From contig BSBN01000040.1 in the NCBI GenBank assembly GCA_027924645.1, forward strand, positions 3,534,001 to 3,598,000: a stretch of DNA of 64,000 bases. The letters run 5' to 3'. This DNA is from Cunninghamia lanceolata (Eukaryota > Streptophyta > Pinopsida > Cupressales > Cupressaceae). The translations under genes were made by a program, and so were the position numbers. Below, in pieces: positions 34,697 through 45,910 of this stretch. Each line of letters opens with the position of its first letter. The first letter of the stretch is position 1. The notes below the pieces were generated by a model. That model saw nothing but the letters and a program-made list of their open reading frames with translations, was not told the DNA's origin and did not search any database.

Positions 34697-36667
34697 ATGT
34701 CTACACTAGAAGACCCAACAATCAAATTCGAAAGATTCCTCCAAAATATTTATCAAGGATCACAACCCCTAAACCAAGACGCCATTGAAATATTACAATT
34801 CTTCATCCAAAGAGCTCAACCCCACGCAAGCCAATCACCTCAACTACAACACTTCATAGCCCAAGTCCAACACCTTTTAGCCACTAGTCAAGCTCGACAA
34901 GTACATCAATCCTTAGCCAATCCATACCAACCTAATCCACCTCATAGCCACATGTCATATCCATCCACTTCCTATCAACCTAATCTACCTATCCACCAAG
35001 TCAATGCCACATCAACCTATGAACATCCACCTCAAGCTTATCCAATCCCTAATGCCACCATTCCAATGCAATACCAAGCCCATCCACAAATTCATCAAGT
35101 GATATTACAAGAACAACATCCAAGTCCCAATGGCTCTTTGTGCATAAATCAAGTAAGTCCAAGTACACCTTTTCAACAAGACCACCAAGCACCATTGATA
35201 GATCTAAATCCACCTTTCCAACAAGAATCATATCCAAATCCCAATGGCCCCTTGTACATAAATCAAACAAGCCCAAGTTATCCTATGCAAGATCTAATAA
35301 CCTTTGACAAGGGAGATACCAATCTAGAATGGCCACCACCATCTAATCACATGCCAACGCATGAGCCAACAAGTCCTATCCCAACACCACCATGTGATAC
35401 CATTCCTAGTCCATTAATCCCTCTACCTTCCAAACCACCAAGCCCTCCATTACCTTCATCACCATGTCATTTTAATCCTTCACCAAAGAAGGCTGCTAAG
35501 ATAGTTTTACAAAGGATGCTTGAACAAAAACTCATTGAACTTCCTGAAGTCAAACCATTTGAAGAAAGTCCATATGATGAACATGATTATTGTGCATACC
35601 ATAGGACCAAAGGCCATGATACAAATCAATGCCCAATATTTTTCCCAATTGTTTACAAGGTGTATCAACATACAATAAGAAATCATGCCACATCATCCCA
35701 ATCCCATGTGTCACACCCATCTAGTCCGCATCCTAATCCATCAAACTCCATTATCCTTCCATCCAATCAAAGTCCTAATCATAAGCCTAAAACATCATCC
35801 GCTATTATTGCTCATCCATTATATTGCCCATCCACTCATACCCTTGCAAAGGATGTGATCCATTGGCTACTAGCAGAGAATACAACACCTCCATGTCAAA
35901 CACCCATTTATGAGCCTACCAAAGAACTTCCAAAGGTCATGTTCAATCCTATAATCCCATCATGTGGTCCACCTATCCTTGAGCCTATCCAAGAGTCCTC
36001 AATTAACATTCTTAGCCCTTCAAGCCCATCATGTGACATACAAGCCATCAAGCCTATTTGTGAATCTTCTGTCATGAATCCAAGTCAAGAGTCATCATAT
36101 TCTCATCTTGTTGACCAAAAGCCTATCCAAGAGTCATCCACTCAAGCGACCCAAGAGGTATGTCAAGAGTTTAATCTTAAGCATGTGGAAACATTAAGCC
36201 CTAGTCCAACTCAAGATCAAAACACTTTCATGCAACCCATCTATAACATTTACCTTCTTTATGATCAAGATGATACCTATGAAGAAGATATCTATGAGCA
36301 CCTTGATCCTATCCATAATCCTATATCTATCCATGAGCAAGATGTCCACATTGCTCCTAGCCATCTACCATCTAGCCCTATCCATAATGAGCAAACATCC
36401 ACTTGTCATGATGAGACACTTGTCCCCCAAGTAAGCATAAAAGATCAAACAAATAGCTTGGATCTTAGCAAACATAATCAAGATCCTAATGATCCTCCTT
36501 CCACATCCACCATTGATTCCACTCCAAGTCCACCATCATATCCCCTTGGTCTTACCACCTTTGTCCATGAATGTTCTTCCTTAGGACAACAACAACCTTA
36601 TCCACTTCACCTTCTCCATCTAATAAAGAGCTCAAGTCTAATGTTTAAACCACACCAAGCCCTATAG
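34697..36667 (+). CDS. Element E gag-like protein with CX2HX4HX4C zinc finger
   Basis: A 656-residue open frame, free of stops. Residues 1-75 look like a small helical domain (KFERFLQNIYQGSQPL, EILQFFIQRAQ). Residues 80-280 are rich in Pro, Gln, Ser and His, with a near-repeat of PSPNGSLCINQVSPS and PNPNGPLYINQTSPS. Residues 250-340 hold KKAAKIVLQRMLEQKLIELP and then YCAYHRTKGHDTNQC, a CX2HX4HX4C finger (C299, H302, H307, C312) of the kind I associate with gag proteins of Tat-like Ty3/gypsy elements. The rest is Pro/Ser/Thr-rich. No classic gag core and no protease are evident. It probably binds element RNA. The next coding segment, with a G-patch, is in another frame. Confidence 0.7.
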   Translation: MSTLEDPTIKFERFLQNIYQGSQPLNQDAIEILQFFIQRAQPHASQSPQLQHFIAQVQHLLATSQARQVHQSLANPYQPNPPHSHMSYPSTSYQPNLPIHQVNATSTYEHPPQAYPIPNATIPMQYQAHPQIHQVILQEQHPSPNGSLCINQVSPSTPFQQDHQAPLIDLNPPFQQESYPNPNGPLYINQTSPSYPMQDLITFDKGDTNLEWPPPSNHMPTHEPTSPIPTPPCDTIPSPLIPLPSKPPSPPLPSSPCHFNPSPKKAAKIVLQRMLEQKLIELPEVKPFEESPYDEHDYCAYHRTKGHDTNQCPIFFPIVYKVYQHTIRNHATSSQSHVSHPSSPHPNPSNSIILPSNQSPNHKPKTSSAIIAHPLYCPSTHTLAKDVIHWLLAENTTPPCQTPIYEPTKELPKVMFNPIIPSCGPPILEPIQESSINILSPSSPSCDIQAIKPICESSVMNPSQESSYSHLVDQKPIQESSTQATQEVCQEFNLKHVETLSPSPTQDQNTFMQPIYNIYLLYDQDDTYEEDIYEHLDPIHNPISIHEQDVHIAPSHLPSSPIHNEQTSTCHDETLVPQVSIKDQTNSLDLSKHNQDPNDPPSTSTIDSTPSPPSYPLGLTTFVHECSSLGQQQPYPLHLLHLIKSSSLMFKPHQAL

Positions 36668-36687
36668 TCCATTGCATCCTCCAAAAC

Positions 36688-37689
36688 ATGAGCTACCAAG
36701 GCAAAGGTCTAGGCCTTTATGAACAAGGTATTTTGGAGCCAAACCATGTCAAAGTTCCTCCATGCTCATATGGCCTTGGATACACACCCCAAGGTAAACA
36801 AGCTAAAGATGTTGGTAATCCCTTCATCCATCCTAAATCTACCACTTACCATCATATATCCTATCATATACCCAAAACATATGTAGCCATTCCACCTCCA
36901 TCATCCTCTAAATGTCAAAAGCATGTGACCATACACCTTCCACCATCCACTTTGCCTCCACTTTTACCAACTCCAAATATTCATCCATCCACCTTGCCAC
37001 CATTTCTTCCAACACCTAACATACCTATCATTCATATGTATCCTTACACCCCTAATCATGGCCAACAAAAGCACACATCGTCTAAGCATAAAGCTTCCAA
37101 TCATTCCATCCACTCCACCCACCCTATGGGATTCAAAAGCAAAAATTTTGATGCCTCTACTTATAAAGCTAAAAATCCTACCAAAAATCCTAAAGGTCTT
37201 CATACCTTAGGACATAAAGAATCAAAATCAAAGCAAAGTACATTCACAAAGCTATACAAGTCCATACCTCCAAAAGTAAAGCCCAAAAGCAGAATGGTTT
37301 GGGTTCCTAAGCAAATGGCTCGCAGGTCAAATGAGGCATCCTCATCCACCTCTCAAGAATCCAAATCACCTATCTCCATCTAAAAGCCTATTTCCATCCA
37401 AAAGTTCCATTCCCTTCAAAAATCCCTCAATCAAAACAAAAACACTAAACATACTAAATCTATGTGGGTTCCCAAATGCTTACATCAACCATCTCCTAAG
37501 AAAACAACTCCATTGCTTCCTACACCACCATCCAATCAAAAGCTTCAATGTTTAACATGGTGTGTGCAACCGTTGGTCATGGTTCCCTTCCACTCCGCAG
37601 CACCTCCACATAACTACATCTCCCCATCTTCCATCCATTATCCTACATATCTCCCCCATGCTAACCCTATGGTCCATGCTTTGGCATAA
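36688..37689 (+). pseudogene. G-patch segment of the element E protein
   Basis: One frame of 334 codons with a single TAA at 37381 (CAA in its place would open it). It starts MSYQGKGLGLYEQGILEPNH and continues to YGLGY, which fits the glycine pattern of a G-patch. G-patches are known after the protease or gag of some Ty3/gypsy elements and in some retroviruses, and bind nucleic acid. The remainder is basic and Pro/Ser/Lys-rich, with two WVPK motifs. It follows the 656-residue ORF after about 20 bases in a different frame, so a one-base change near 36665 may have split one protein of about 990 residues. Confidence 0.55.
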
Positions 37690-40461
37690 ACTTTTCATCC
37701 ATCTTCATTCCATAAGCCTATATAATCCACATCATAATCCATTATCTCCATCCATCTATCCTTGCATGAACCTTTCATAATCCATTTCATAATCCACTAT
37801 CTACCTACTCAATCTCCCATCCATGCAATTCCTTATCAACATCTATGAGCATTATGACATGGTCCATGAGAAGACATCATCCATCTCTAAAGGGACACTA
37901 TCAACCTTCATAGCACTAAACACTTGAGTCCCTCCTATCCATTACCATGGTGAAAACCTGGGAAATAGGTGCCATGTGTAATTGTCATCCCATCTAAAAA
38001 AAACAAAAAAGTAAAGAGAAATCCCTTCGTCTAATGGTGAAAACCTGGTAAACAAATGCCTTGGATAAGTACCATGATGAAAACCTGGCAAACAGGCATC
38101 ATGTGTAGGTTGATCTTCTATGTCACTTACACTTGGGGGCACATTGTCTTATCCATCTTATCATATCCAACCTATCATTTTCCATCCTATCCTATCTTAC
38201 CATTACCATACCATCCTTAGCTAATACATAAACCTACCTATCCTATTGAACCCATTTATCCATCCTTTTGCCTTTTGATTTTGATGAAGACATAGGGGCA
38301 AAATGTTGAAACATGTTGGGATATTTCTTGACATACGTTCTTTCCAAACCAAGTCCTATCCATTGACCATTTATCCATCCCATTCAAACCAATCCATCAT
38401 GTCATCCTATCGTCATAAGTGCTATGTAAAATCCATCTTATCATCTCTTGGTCATGAACTTTGTCATGTAAAAATCCTAAGCATTACCACCTAGAATGGG
38501 GCAAGTTATTCTTCCTATGCAACATAGCCTTTGGAGATCACATCCTAGCTCCCTTACGATCCATCCACTATGGCGTATCCTTATCACAAGCTTTACATCT
38601 ATCATGAGCTTTCCACTATAGCCTACCTATCCATTTTTCATGAGGCATGCATACATACCTTATACGGCCTATCCTCTTATCTATCCATCTATCATGAGCC
38701 TTTCATCCCATTTACTATGAGCCCATCTTTTTATCCATCCATCCTACATCCATCCTTGCACCTAGACTTGGTTTTCTCCCTTGTCATTGGTATCAAGCTC
38801 AAGGCTACCCAAATTGTAAATCCATTGATGTTCCAAAACATTCAAAAACACAAAAAAATCAAAATATGTCAAAAAAAATCAAAATATTCCAAAAGCACAA
38901 AAAAAATCAAATATCCAACGAAAAATCCAAGCAATAAAACCAATCACATCATCCAAAACAATCCACTCCATCAACATTCAATCAAAATCAAATCCTCATC
39001 ATCATCAGTTCTTCTTATCAATAACATTCATTCATTCATTCCAATCAATCACTTCTTCCAATCATATCAATCAAATCAATCTAAGCAATGATCTTAAATC
39101 CAAGCAAGCTAATCAATCAAGGAACATTATCCAATCGAATCAACAAGTTTTGATCCTAATCTTGTCATGAGCCCAATCAATCAAATCACCAATCAATCAT
39201 CATCAATGGGATATAGCGTTCCCACATCCTTGTGTTGATCTAGGGATATAGCTTTCCCCACAATGACAACACTATCTATCATTATCAATCAAACAATCAA
39301 TCATCGATTTATGACTTGACAAGGACAATACCTTTTTTATTTTTCATCCTTTGAGCACATTGAGAACACTTGCTTATGCTTAGATTGAGTGGACACTCTA
39401 ATCATCACACCATCAATCATCATCATATCATCAAAACAAATCCTATCAATCATCAGCATCAACACCAAAGAAAATCAACTCCAAGCACATCCAACTCCAA
39501 TCAAAACAAATCTAATCACTTCAGCAAATCAAAAGCAGCTCAATCCACCACATATCATCCCATCATCAACATTTCATCAAATCAATCTAATCCATCATTT
39601 TCGTCATCTTCAAATCATTTCAAGCAATGATCCAAATGCAAGCCCATCCTTAATCCATACCAATCAAGTTTTATCAATCAAGCCAAGTTATCCAAACACA
39701 ATCCATGGTCTTGATCCTAGCCTTGTTGTAAGCCAAATCAATCAGCCAATTAGCCAACCAACTCAACAAACAACCTTGTGCTGATCTAGGGATATAGCTT
39801 TCCCCGCAATGACAACACTCTCAACTATCAACAAAACAATCAATTAATCATTGGTTTACAGCTTGACAGGGGCAATACCTTGTTTGTTTTTGTATCATTT
39901 GTGCATGCTTGCTTGCTTGCTTGTGTGTGTTATCTTTTTATCTTGCATTTGTTTCACATCGGTATCCTTTCTAGCTAATATTCATATCTTGTGTATGTTG
40001 GAATAGCTTTTTGCACTATCCTTTGCATCTAAGGTCATATCATACCTTTTGTGCATTAGGACTTTAATGCTCTAAGTTTACTTCCTCATACGTTAGACAA
40101 GGTTGTATTACGCTGGGGCATGAGACACATCGTCACCCTGGTCCTTCTACCTTGGTGCATAATGTCTAGTGCTATATCAAACATCATGGTTGCTCACTTC
40201 CATTGCAGCATAACGCATCCTTCATTTCTTCTATCTATCCCCTTATCTTTCACAGCCAAGCCATTTCTTTTGGAGAGCCTACCCGTGTTTGTCCAACCCG
40301 CCTAACCTCTCGAGGGGGCATCATCATCCTATCTTTCTATCATCATCATCATCCTCATCATATCCCTACATCATCATTACCCTATATTCATCCTCTATCT
40401 ATACCTTATCTTCTTTGAAATGATGTTACTTGACACAAAGCTGATCATCTTGAACATCATC
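37690..40461 (+). other. Noncoding 3' region of element E
   Basis: About 2.8 kb rich in CATCC and ATCAATC low-complexity text, with no lasting frame. It holds three copies of ATGGTGAAAACCTGG-type phrases (37947, 38034, 38072) and a ~545-bp-spaced duplication. It ends in the polypurine tract. Confidence 0.6.
39083..39900 (+). repeat. Diverged direct duplication, period about 545 bp
   Basis: Copy 1 (about 39083-39355) and copy 2 (about 39623-39900) share AAGCAATGATC, TTGATCCTA(A/G)(T/C)CTTGT, TAGGGATATAGCTTTCCCC, CAATGACAACACT and GACA(A/G)GG(A/G)CAATACCTT in the same order. Confidence 0.75.
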
Positions 40462-40463
40462 TC

Positions 40464-40477
40464 AAAGAGGGGCAAAA
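40464..40477 (+). other. Polypurine tract of element E
   Basis: AAAGAGGGGCAAAA directly before the 3' LTR; the expected primer for plus-strand DNA synthesis. Confidence 0.75.
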
Positions 40478-41383
40478 TGTAGACACCCAAATTTGCCCCA
40501 ACTTTGTCCATGTTTAGCAACACCTAGTTAAAAACATCATTTAGACATCATGTAGCATTTTGTCCTAAACCCACTCTTAATCCCATTAATTAAATAAATT
40601 TTATTTATTTAATTAATATCCAACTCATATCCCAACTAATTCAAATATTTTATTTGAATTAAGTTCTCACATTTCATTATAAGCCGACTTTCCAATTAAT
40701 TAAATAAATTTTATTTAATTAATTAATTTATCTTATCATTAAGCCGACATGTGTGCCTCTTTCTTTTAAAAAAGATAAGTGGTACTATAGCTTTTTATTT
40801 AATATCTTTCATAAGTAGTACTTTTTTATGTACACAAGCACACATGAGCCCTATCCTCCCTCCACTTGTCAAATGACTACAACTCCCTTGAAGAGTTGAA
40901 TAACCTAATCAATCCTAGCCGTCCACATCAATCATTTAGCTTTTTAATCTCAACCATCCATTTGAACCAAGCCTTTTCTATAAATCAAACCCCTCATAAG
41001 CCATTAACATGCATTGAGCCTCAAGTACCCTTATTCTGCCAAATTTTCAAAGATGCATTGATCCTCAAGTATCCACATGCTGTTGAAATATCATTAGAGC
41101 CTTTGCATCCTTCATCTATCATCCTCATGTCATCTTCATCTTAATGTTATGCTGCAGAAGTGAGCACCCAACATTCCTCCAACAATAATCCTTCAAAATC
41201 TTGCATGCTCATGCGAGGTGGAGAAGAGCAATGGAGATAAATCAAGTTTGACATGGAGATCGGTTTGCATTTACATTTGTTATTTTGATTTTCATGTTGT
41301 CTTGTGCTTCATTGTGCATTGCTAAGGTTTTTATCATTGCTGTTTATTCATTTGCCCTGATTTGCAATTTTACCCTAACTACA
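40478..41383 (+). repeat. Element E 3' LTR (906 bp)
   Basis: TGTAGACACCC to ACTACA, followed by the TSD TTGCC. It keeps the canonical TG...CA ends. Confidence 0.93.
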
Positions 41384-41938
41384 TTGCCCATGGAATGTTG
41401 TCACCTACTGTTGGGTAGGCCATGGCAATTCGATAGGAGAGCATTGTATGATGGGTATGCAAATACCTACACCATCAAGAAAGATGGGAAAACTATTGTG
41501 TTGATACCATTACAGGAAGAAGTTGCAGCTCAGAAGGCAGTAAAAATCATTTTGGTGGGAGAGGAGTTTGTGAAGATGCCTACAGCAGCAAGCATAAAGG
41601 TAGTTGAGGATACTATAGGGAAAGAAGTTGTTAAGGACAACAATTTGAAGAAAGGTTTAGTTTTGACTGACAAAGGTTAGCCACAGACCAAACAGCAGGT
41701 TTATGAGTAGCCACAAATTGATTGGCCAGACAAGGATGTGATTGTAGTTGGGACTATTGCTTGTCCTATAAAAGTTGAAAGGAAGACAGATTTGAACATT
41801 GCAGAAGTTCAAGAAGCAATTCCTAAGGTTATTCAATCAGGTATTCAGACAGAGGTGCTGGTAAGACAAACTGGAAAACACAGGGTATGTATGAACAGAG
41901 CCTACATTGATAGGCATGAGGGTTTACTTGCAAGATAG
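41384..41938 (+). pseudogene. Element D protease, second part
   Basis: Continues the frame cut at 31431: PMECCHLLLGRPWQFDRRAL is the conserved C-terminal protease motif of plant Ty3/gypsy elements (LLGRPW). Then come about 150 further residues with TAG stops at 41678 and 41708. The frame ends at 41938, only 147 bases before the 3' LTR, so no RT or integrase was ever inside this copy or they were lost before insertion. Confidence 0.8.
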
Positions 41939-42085
41939 CAAGTTATAGTTCTAAACACTTGGAGCAGCCAAGAGACAGCAGAGTATAAAGCTAGAATAGG
42001 TCAGAACACTGAGATGGCAGAGTAAAGGTGGAATTCTTCCACAACCTAACTCATGGGACATGAGTTCTTTTTCTGTTGGGGAGTA

Positions 42086-43451
42086 TGGTGCAGGAGCACC
42101 TATCCTATAGTGTCCTACATGAGGCAGTTAGTTAGTTTTAAGGTTGTTTATGTTTTCAATAAGGTCCTAATTGGACATTCAATGTAATAAGGTCAATTTG
42201 ACCAAGATATGTTATTTTTAGATCAATTGGTTAGAGTTAGTTAGAGTTTGTTGAACAGCTGTAGTTCCCAGCCGCTTGGAGGCAAGTCTGTACTACCAGT
42301 GGTAACTAGATAAATACCCTGGGATTTGATGGATGAAAGTATCCAGGTTTTGTAGTAGCTGAAATCAATCAGTTGAATTGCGTTGTTGAAAAAATAGAGT
42401 ACTGTAATTGCATCTTTTGAAAATTAATAAGATCCTGTTGCATTTGAATTCACTGTGTAATTGATTTCCTGTATTGAGGCCAGATGGATTTAATTATCCA
42501 TTCCCTTGGTTGATTCTGTGAATTGGAGGAATGGTCATGTACAGTAGTTTAGGTTTTAGTTGTGTGTTTTATGTTTCTGTTCGCATGCATGTTTGCAGGA
42601 TTGCAGGCCAGAGATGTTGAAGAACCCTAGCATGGGTATGTGCTAGGATGTGCAGGGTAAATCAGGTTAGAGAAACCCCCTGGAAGAAAATCTATGTTGA
42701 GATTGCTAAGTAAGCGGATCAAGTCGAGCTCAGAGTTTTTGGTGCAAATGTGTGAAGGCATCGGCGTGAGAAGAACCATCGGGTTGAGAAAGTTGCATTG
42801 AGCCAACAGGGGCACTTTCACCGATCAGGGTGATAATTGCAAAGTGTCACCGATGAAGAGTATATCGGTGTAAGTCAGGGTATTAGTCGAGCGAAGTTGA
42901 AATTTGCCGATGAGAAAAGTCCTATTGATGGCGAGTTGATGGTAGGCACATCGGCATGATATATGATATCGGAGGCAGAGGCAATGTTTCATTGATGAGG
43001 AAAGTCTTGGTGATGAGAGTTGTCATCAGGGCATTGGTGTAATGGTTACCAAGTGTATCAATGTGAGGTTGGATATCAATGGAGGGGTTCAAAGTTGGGT
43101 CGACAGTAGAGGTCTGGCTGATGGTGGAGCTCGGCATTGGTAGTATCAGGGAGACAATAGAGATCAGCAAAAGACTCAAGGAGTTCGCCAATAGTGGAAG
43201 TCCTACCAATAGGCAACTTGACCGATGCGAAGGAGTCAGCGAGAGTTAGTAAAAGGTCTAATCGATAGGTACATTGAGGGGATAGTATCGGCATGACCGA
43301 AGGCATCGGTATAAAGATTTTGAAGGTGGCTGATAATGCATGTGTTGCCAATGGACAAGTGAAGTGGAGATTTGTACATGCAATGCCGATTGTATGTTAT
43401 TATGAATATATGTTAGGGTTTTTGTAGAGGTTGGTATAGCCCTCTGCATCA
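42086..43451 (+). repeat. Element D 3' LTR
   Basis: Starts TGGTGCAGGAGCACC after GTTGGGGAGTA (probable polypurine tract) and ends CTCTGCATCA before the TSD CTCAA. Several ATCGG motifs of the 5' LTR are altered here (for example TATCGGTG against TATCAATG). Confidence 0.93.
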
Positions 43452-43456
43452 CTCAA

Positions 43457-43967
43457 ATTAGGCTTAACTTTGATGTTGCTATATCAATCCCTTTGTTGAA
43501 GGGTAGGGCCATTTACCTGTTTGGTAAATGTGTGGGGGACCGCAGATAGTCTGTGGTTGGAGGTAAATCACCTAAGTGATGCTTCCCCTCATGCAGTTGG
43601 TAGCCAGGAGTATTGAAGACAAACAAGTATACAAACATTTGATTCTATTTATCAGTTAAGCTCTTGAATCTTCTATGTAATTTATGAAAAAGGTTGTAAA
43701 AGTTGAATATTGAATTCTTTTATTGAGAAATGTATTTGGTTATGCAATAGAAGTTTGAAATATGTTTCAAATGTGCATTATATCAAATGTTGAGAGGAAA
43801 TTTTTTATTATTCCTATTATGAATTCATGACTTATTTACTTTCAAGTTAAACTTAGTGAATCTTAGTTGGTAGAACAAGTGGCATGTTACACGTGGTATC
43901 AGAGCCTGGGTTTCAGCTCTGGAACCTATGTGCTCACTATGATTTCCTATCCAACATTATGATCCTA
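43457..43967 (+). repeat. Second copy (right part) of the element C LTR-end duplication
   Basis: Matches about 27890-28402 and carries the second primer site. Element D split this copy at 28527. Confidence 0.85.
43894..43905 (+). other. Primer binding site 2 of element C
   Basis: TGGTATCAGAGC in the second copy of the duplication, nearest to gag. Confidence 0.85.
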
Positions 43968-43989
43968 ATGTTGGAATTCTTGTGCCAGG

Positions 43990-45910
43990 ATGGTGCATCT
44001 GAGGATGACTATGAGTAAATTAGTCACCAGGAATGAACGCTACCTCACGGCCAAGAAAGAAAGGGAAGCCCTTGTTCGAACCATCGAGGGAACCAACGAT
44101 GTTAATGATGTATGGCTAGGAGATGAGGAAACCCTTAGTCATGCACTTTCTCAGGTGAGCAAAGAGAAAAGAAGAATGAGGGATGATGCCAACTTTAACC
44201 ATTTGCCATCGGTGTCTCCAACCAAGTCAGCATCCTTACCACTTTCTCAAGATATGCCCTCAAAAAATAGTGTGAGCCCCGCTATGTTGTTTAGGGATCC
44301 ACGTATTCCTCCCTTGTCTAAGATAGTTGTAATTTCTTCCAGTGATGAGTCAGAGGGATATGTACCCTGAGATTATGTATCTAAAGAAAAATTGGAGGGA
44401 TATACTCCACTCACCCCTATAGATGAGAGTGAATCTGATGGATACTCTCCTTCGGACTATCTTAATAGTCATTCAATGTAAATCCAAGGATATTTAAATC
44501 CTTATCTCTATGAATAAAAGAAAGTTTTCTTATCAAAATCTTGTGTTATATGTCTTTTGGAAAAATGTTATGATTATAAATGTTCCTTTGGGAAAAGTTA
44601 AATGATTTATGAATGATAAGTAAAGAATCAGAGAATCTGACCTTAATGGAACCTACAGGGTAAACTTTATAGGAAAGAATGGTTCGGACCAGAAGTAACC
44701 CTGGAGGGAGAGAAGAAGTAGGACAAGGGTCAGGGAGCATGAACACAAAGTTGGATTGTATTCTTACGATGATGATATAGACCAGGGAAAGAGTAGGGAT
44801 CTTAGAGCAAAAAGAAAAGAATGAAGTAGGAAAAAAGGTCCCTGATGGTGAGAAAGAGGGAGAAGATTCTCATGTTCACACTTGAGCAAGTGAACATGAA
44901 AATGAGGGATCACAATCCCAAACCCAGTCCTCATTTCAAAAATATACTGAAAGGACTAAAAGAAGAAAGATGGCAAAGGAGCTATCTCGGGATATGAGGA
45001 AAATTACACCTCCAAAGTTTGAAGGTAGCACTAGTGGGGATGTGGCTGAGGCATGGCTTGTGGAAATGGAAAAATACTTTGAGATCAGAAACTATTTTGA
45101 GGTCACTAAGGTGGTATGGGGAGCTTTTCAGTTGGCAGGTGAAGCATCTAGTTGGTGGATGACTAAGAAGATAGAACTAGGAATTAGTTCAACTCAACTC
45201 ACTTGGACATAATTTGTGGAAATATTCTAGAAACGTTGGTTACCCCAACTTTTCTATGATCAAAAGCTCTTAGATTTTTAGAATTTGAGGCAAGGAGACT
45301 CCTCAGTTAGTGAATACTAGGAGAAGTTCACACATCTTCTAAGGTATGTGCCTATGCACCAAGCTGATGAGTGATTCCACATAAGAAAATTCATGATGGG
45401 GTTGAACAATCAGATAGGTGGAGAAGTGGATATGCATGGTCCTACCACCATGGACCTTGTATACAAGAAAGCTTTAAAACAAGAGTAGAAATTGAAGTCT
45501 ATTGCCAACTACCGTGAAAAGAATAGGAAAAAGTTTAACTGGTCTCAGAATAAGAAAACTTCTGGAAAACCTAATGAGGTGCAAGGATTTCAAAAGCAAG
45601 GAGAAAAGAATTTTTAGAATAATTGGAGTGAACCAAAGAAGGACCAAAAAGGAAATAACAATAGTTATTTCAACAATGGTGCTAGGAACGTCACCAATTC
45701 AGAGAGAGCTCCTGCAAAGAAGGGGCCAGTTAAAGGATGTTTCAACTGTGGTGGTGATCACTATGCTAGCCAATGCCCCAACACGCCTTTAGGATCATAA
45801 CCCCATGGTAATTCTCTTCCACCATAGTGGGAGGCATTTTAGCAAAGGATACATGCTGCAGTAAATGACAGACAGGCTAAATACCAGATCACTCTGGTGG
45901 AAATACCAGG
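43990..45910 (+). pseudogene. Element C gag
   Basis: An N-terminal piece (43990-44370, MVHLRMTMSKLVTRNERYLT) is followed by an acidic serine-rich stretch with breaks, then the gag core from about 44900: ITPPKFEGSTSGDVAEAWLV, EMEKYFEIRNYFEV, FQLAGEASSWWM, and after several TAG stops KFMMGLNNQIGGEVDMHGP. A zinc knuckle CFNCGGDHYASQCP (CX2CX4HX4C) lies near 45738. The frame runs through to EIPG at the junction with element F. Stops such as IF-stop-KRWLP and LKQE-stop-KLK fit CAG to TAG. Confidence 0.8.

Larger units (their letters stand above)
31432..41383 (+). mobile_element. Element E: 9.95-kb non-autonomous LTR retrotransposon with gag-like and G-patch ORF
   Basis: LTRs 31432-32406 and 40478-41383 are flanked by the 5-bp duplication TTGCC (31427-31431 and 41384-41388). 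A primer site follows the 5' LTR, and a polypurine tract (AAAGAGGGGCAAAA) precedes the 3' LTR. It has a 2.3-kb leader, one long gag-like ORF, a G-patch ORF and about 2.8 kb of noncoding DNA, with no protease, RT, RNase H or integrase. It interrupts the protease of element D, so it is the youngest insertion on that branch. The LTRs look very similar by eye. Confidence 0.93.
28528..43451 (+). mobile_element. Element D: non-autonomous LTR retrotransposon with gag and protease only
   Basis: Two LTRs of about 1.36 kb (28528-29888 and 42086-43451) are flanked by the 5-bp duplication CTCAA (28523-28527 and 43452-43456). The inside holds a tRNA-iMet-type primer site, gag, zinc knuckle and protease, and then goes almost straight into the 3' LTR. 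It has no RT, RNase H or integrase even after the nested element E is removed. It sits in the duplicated leader of element C. Confidence 0.93.

Noticed and set aside
35049..35276. Antisense frame inside the element E gag-like ORF
   Set aside because: Shadow of the proline- and glutamine-rich sense frame.
45502..45792. 96-codon open frame near the element C zinc knuckle
   Set aside because: The zinc knuckle and gag sense are in a different frame; this one is a shadow.
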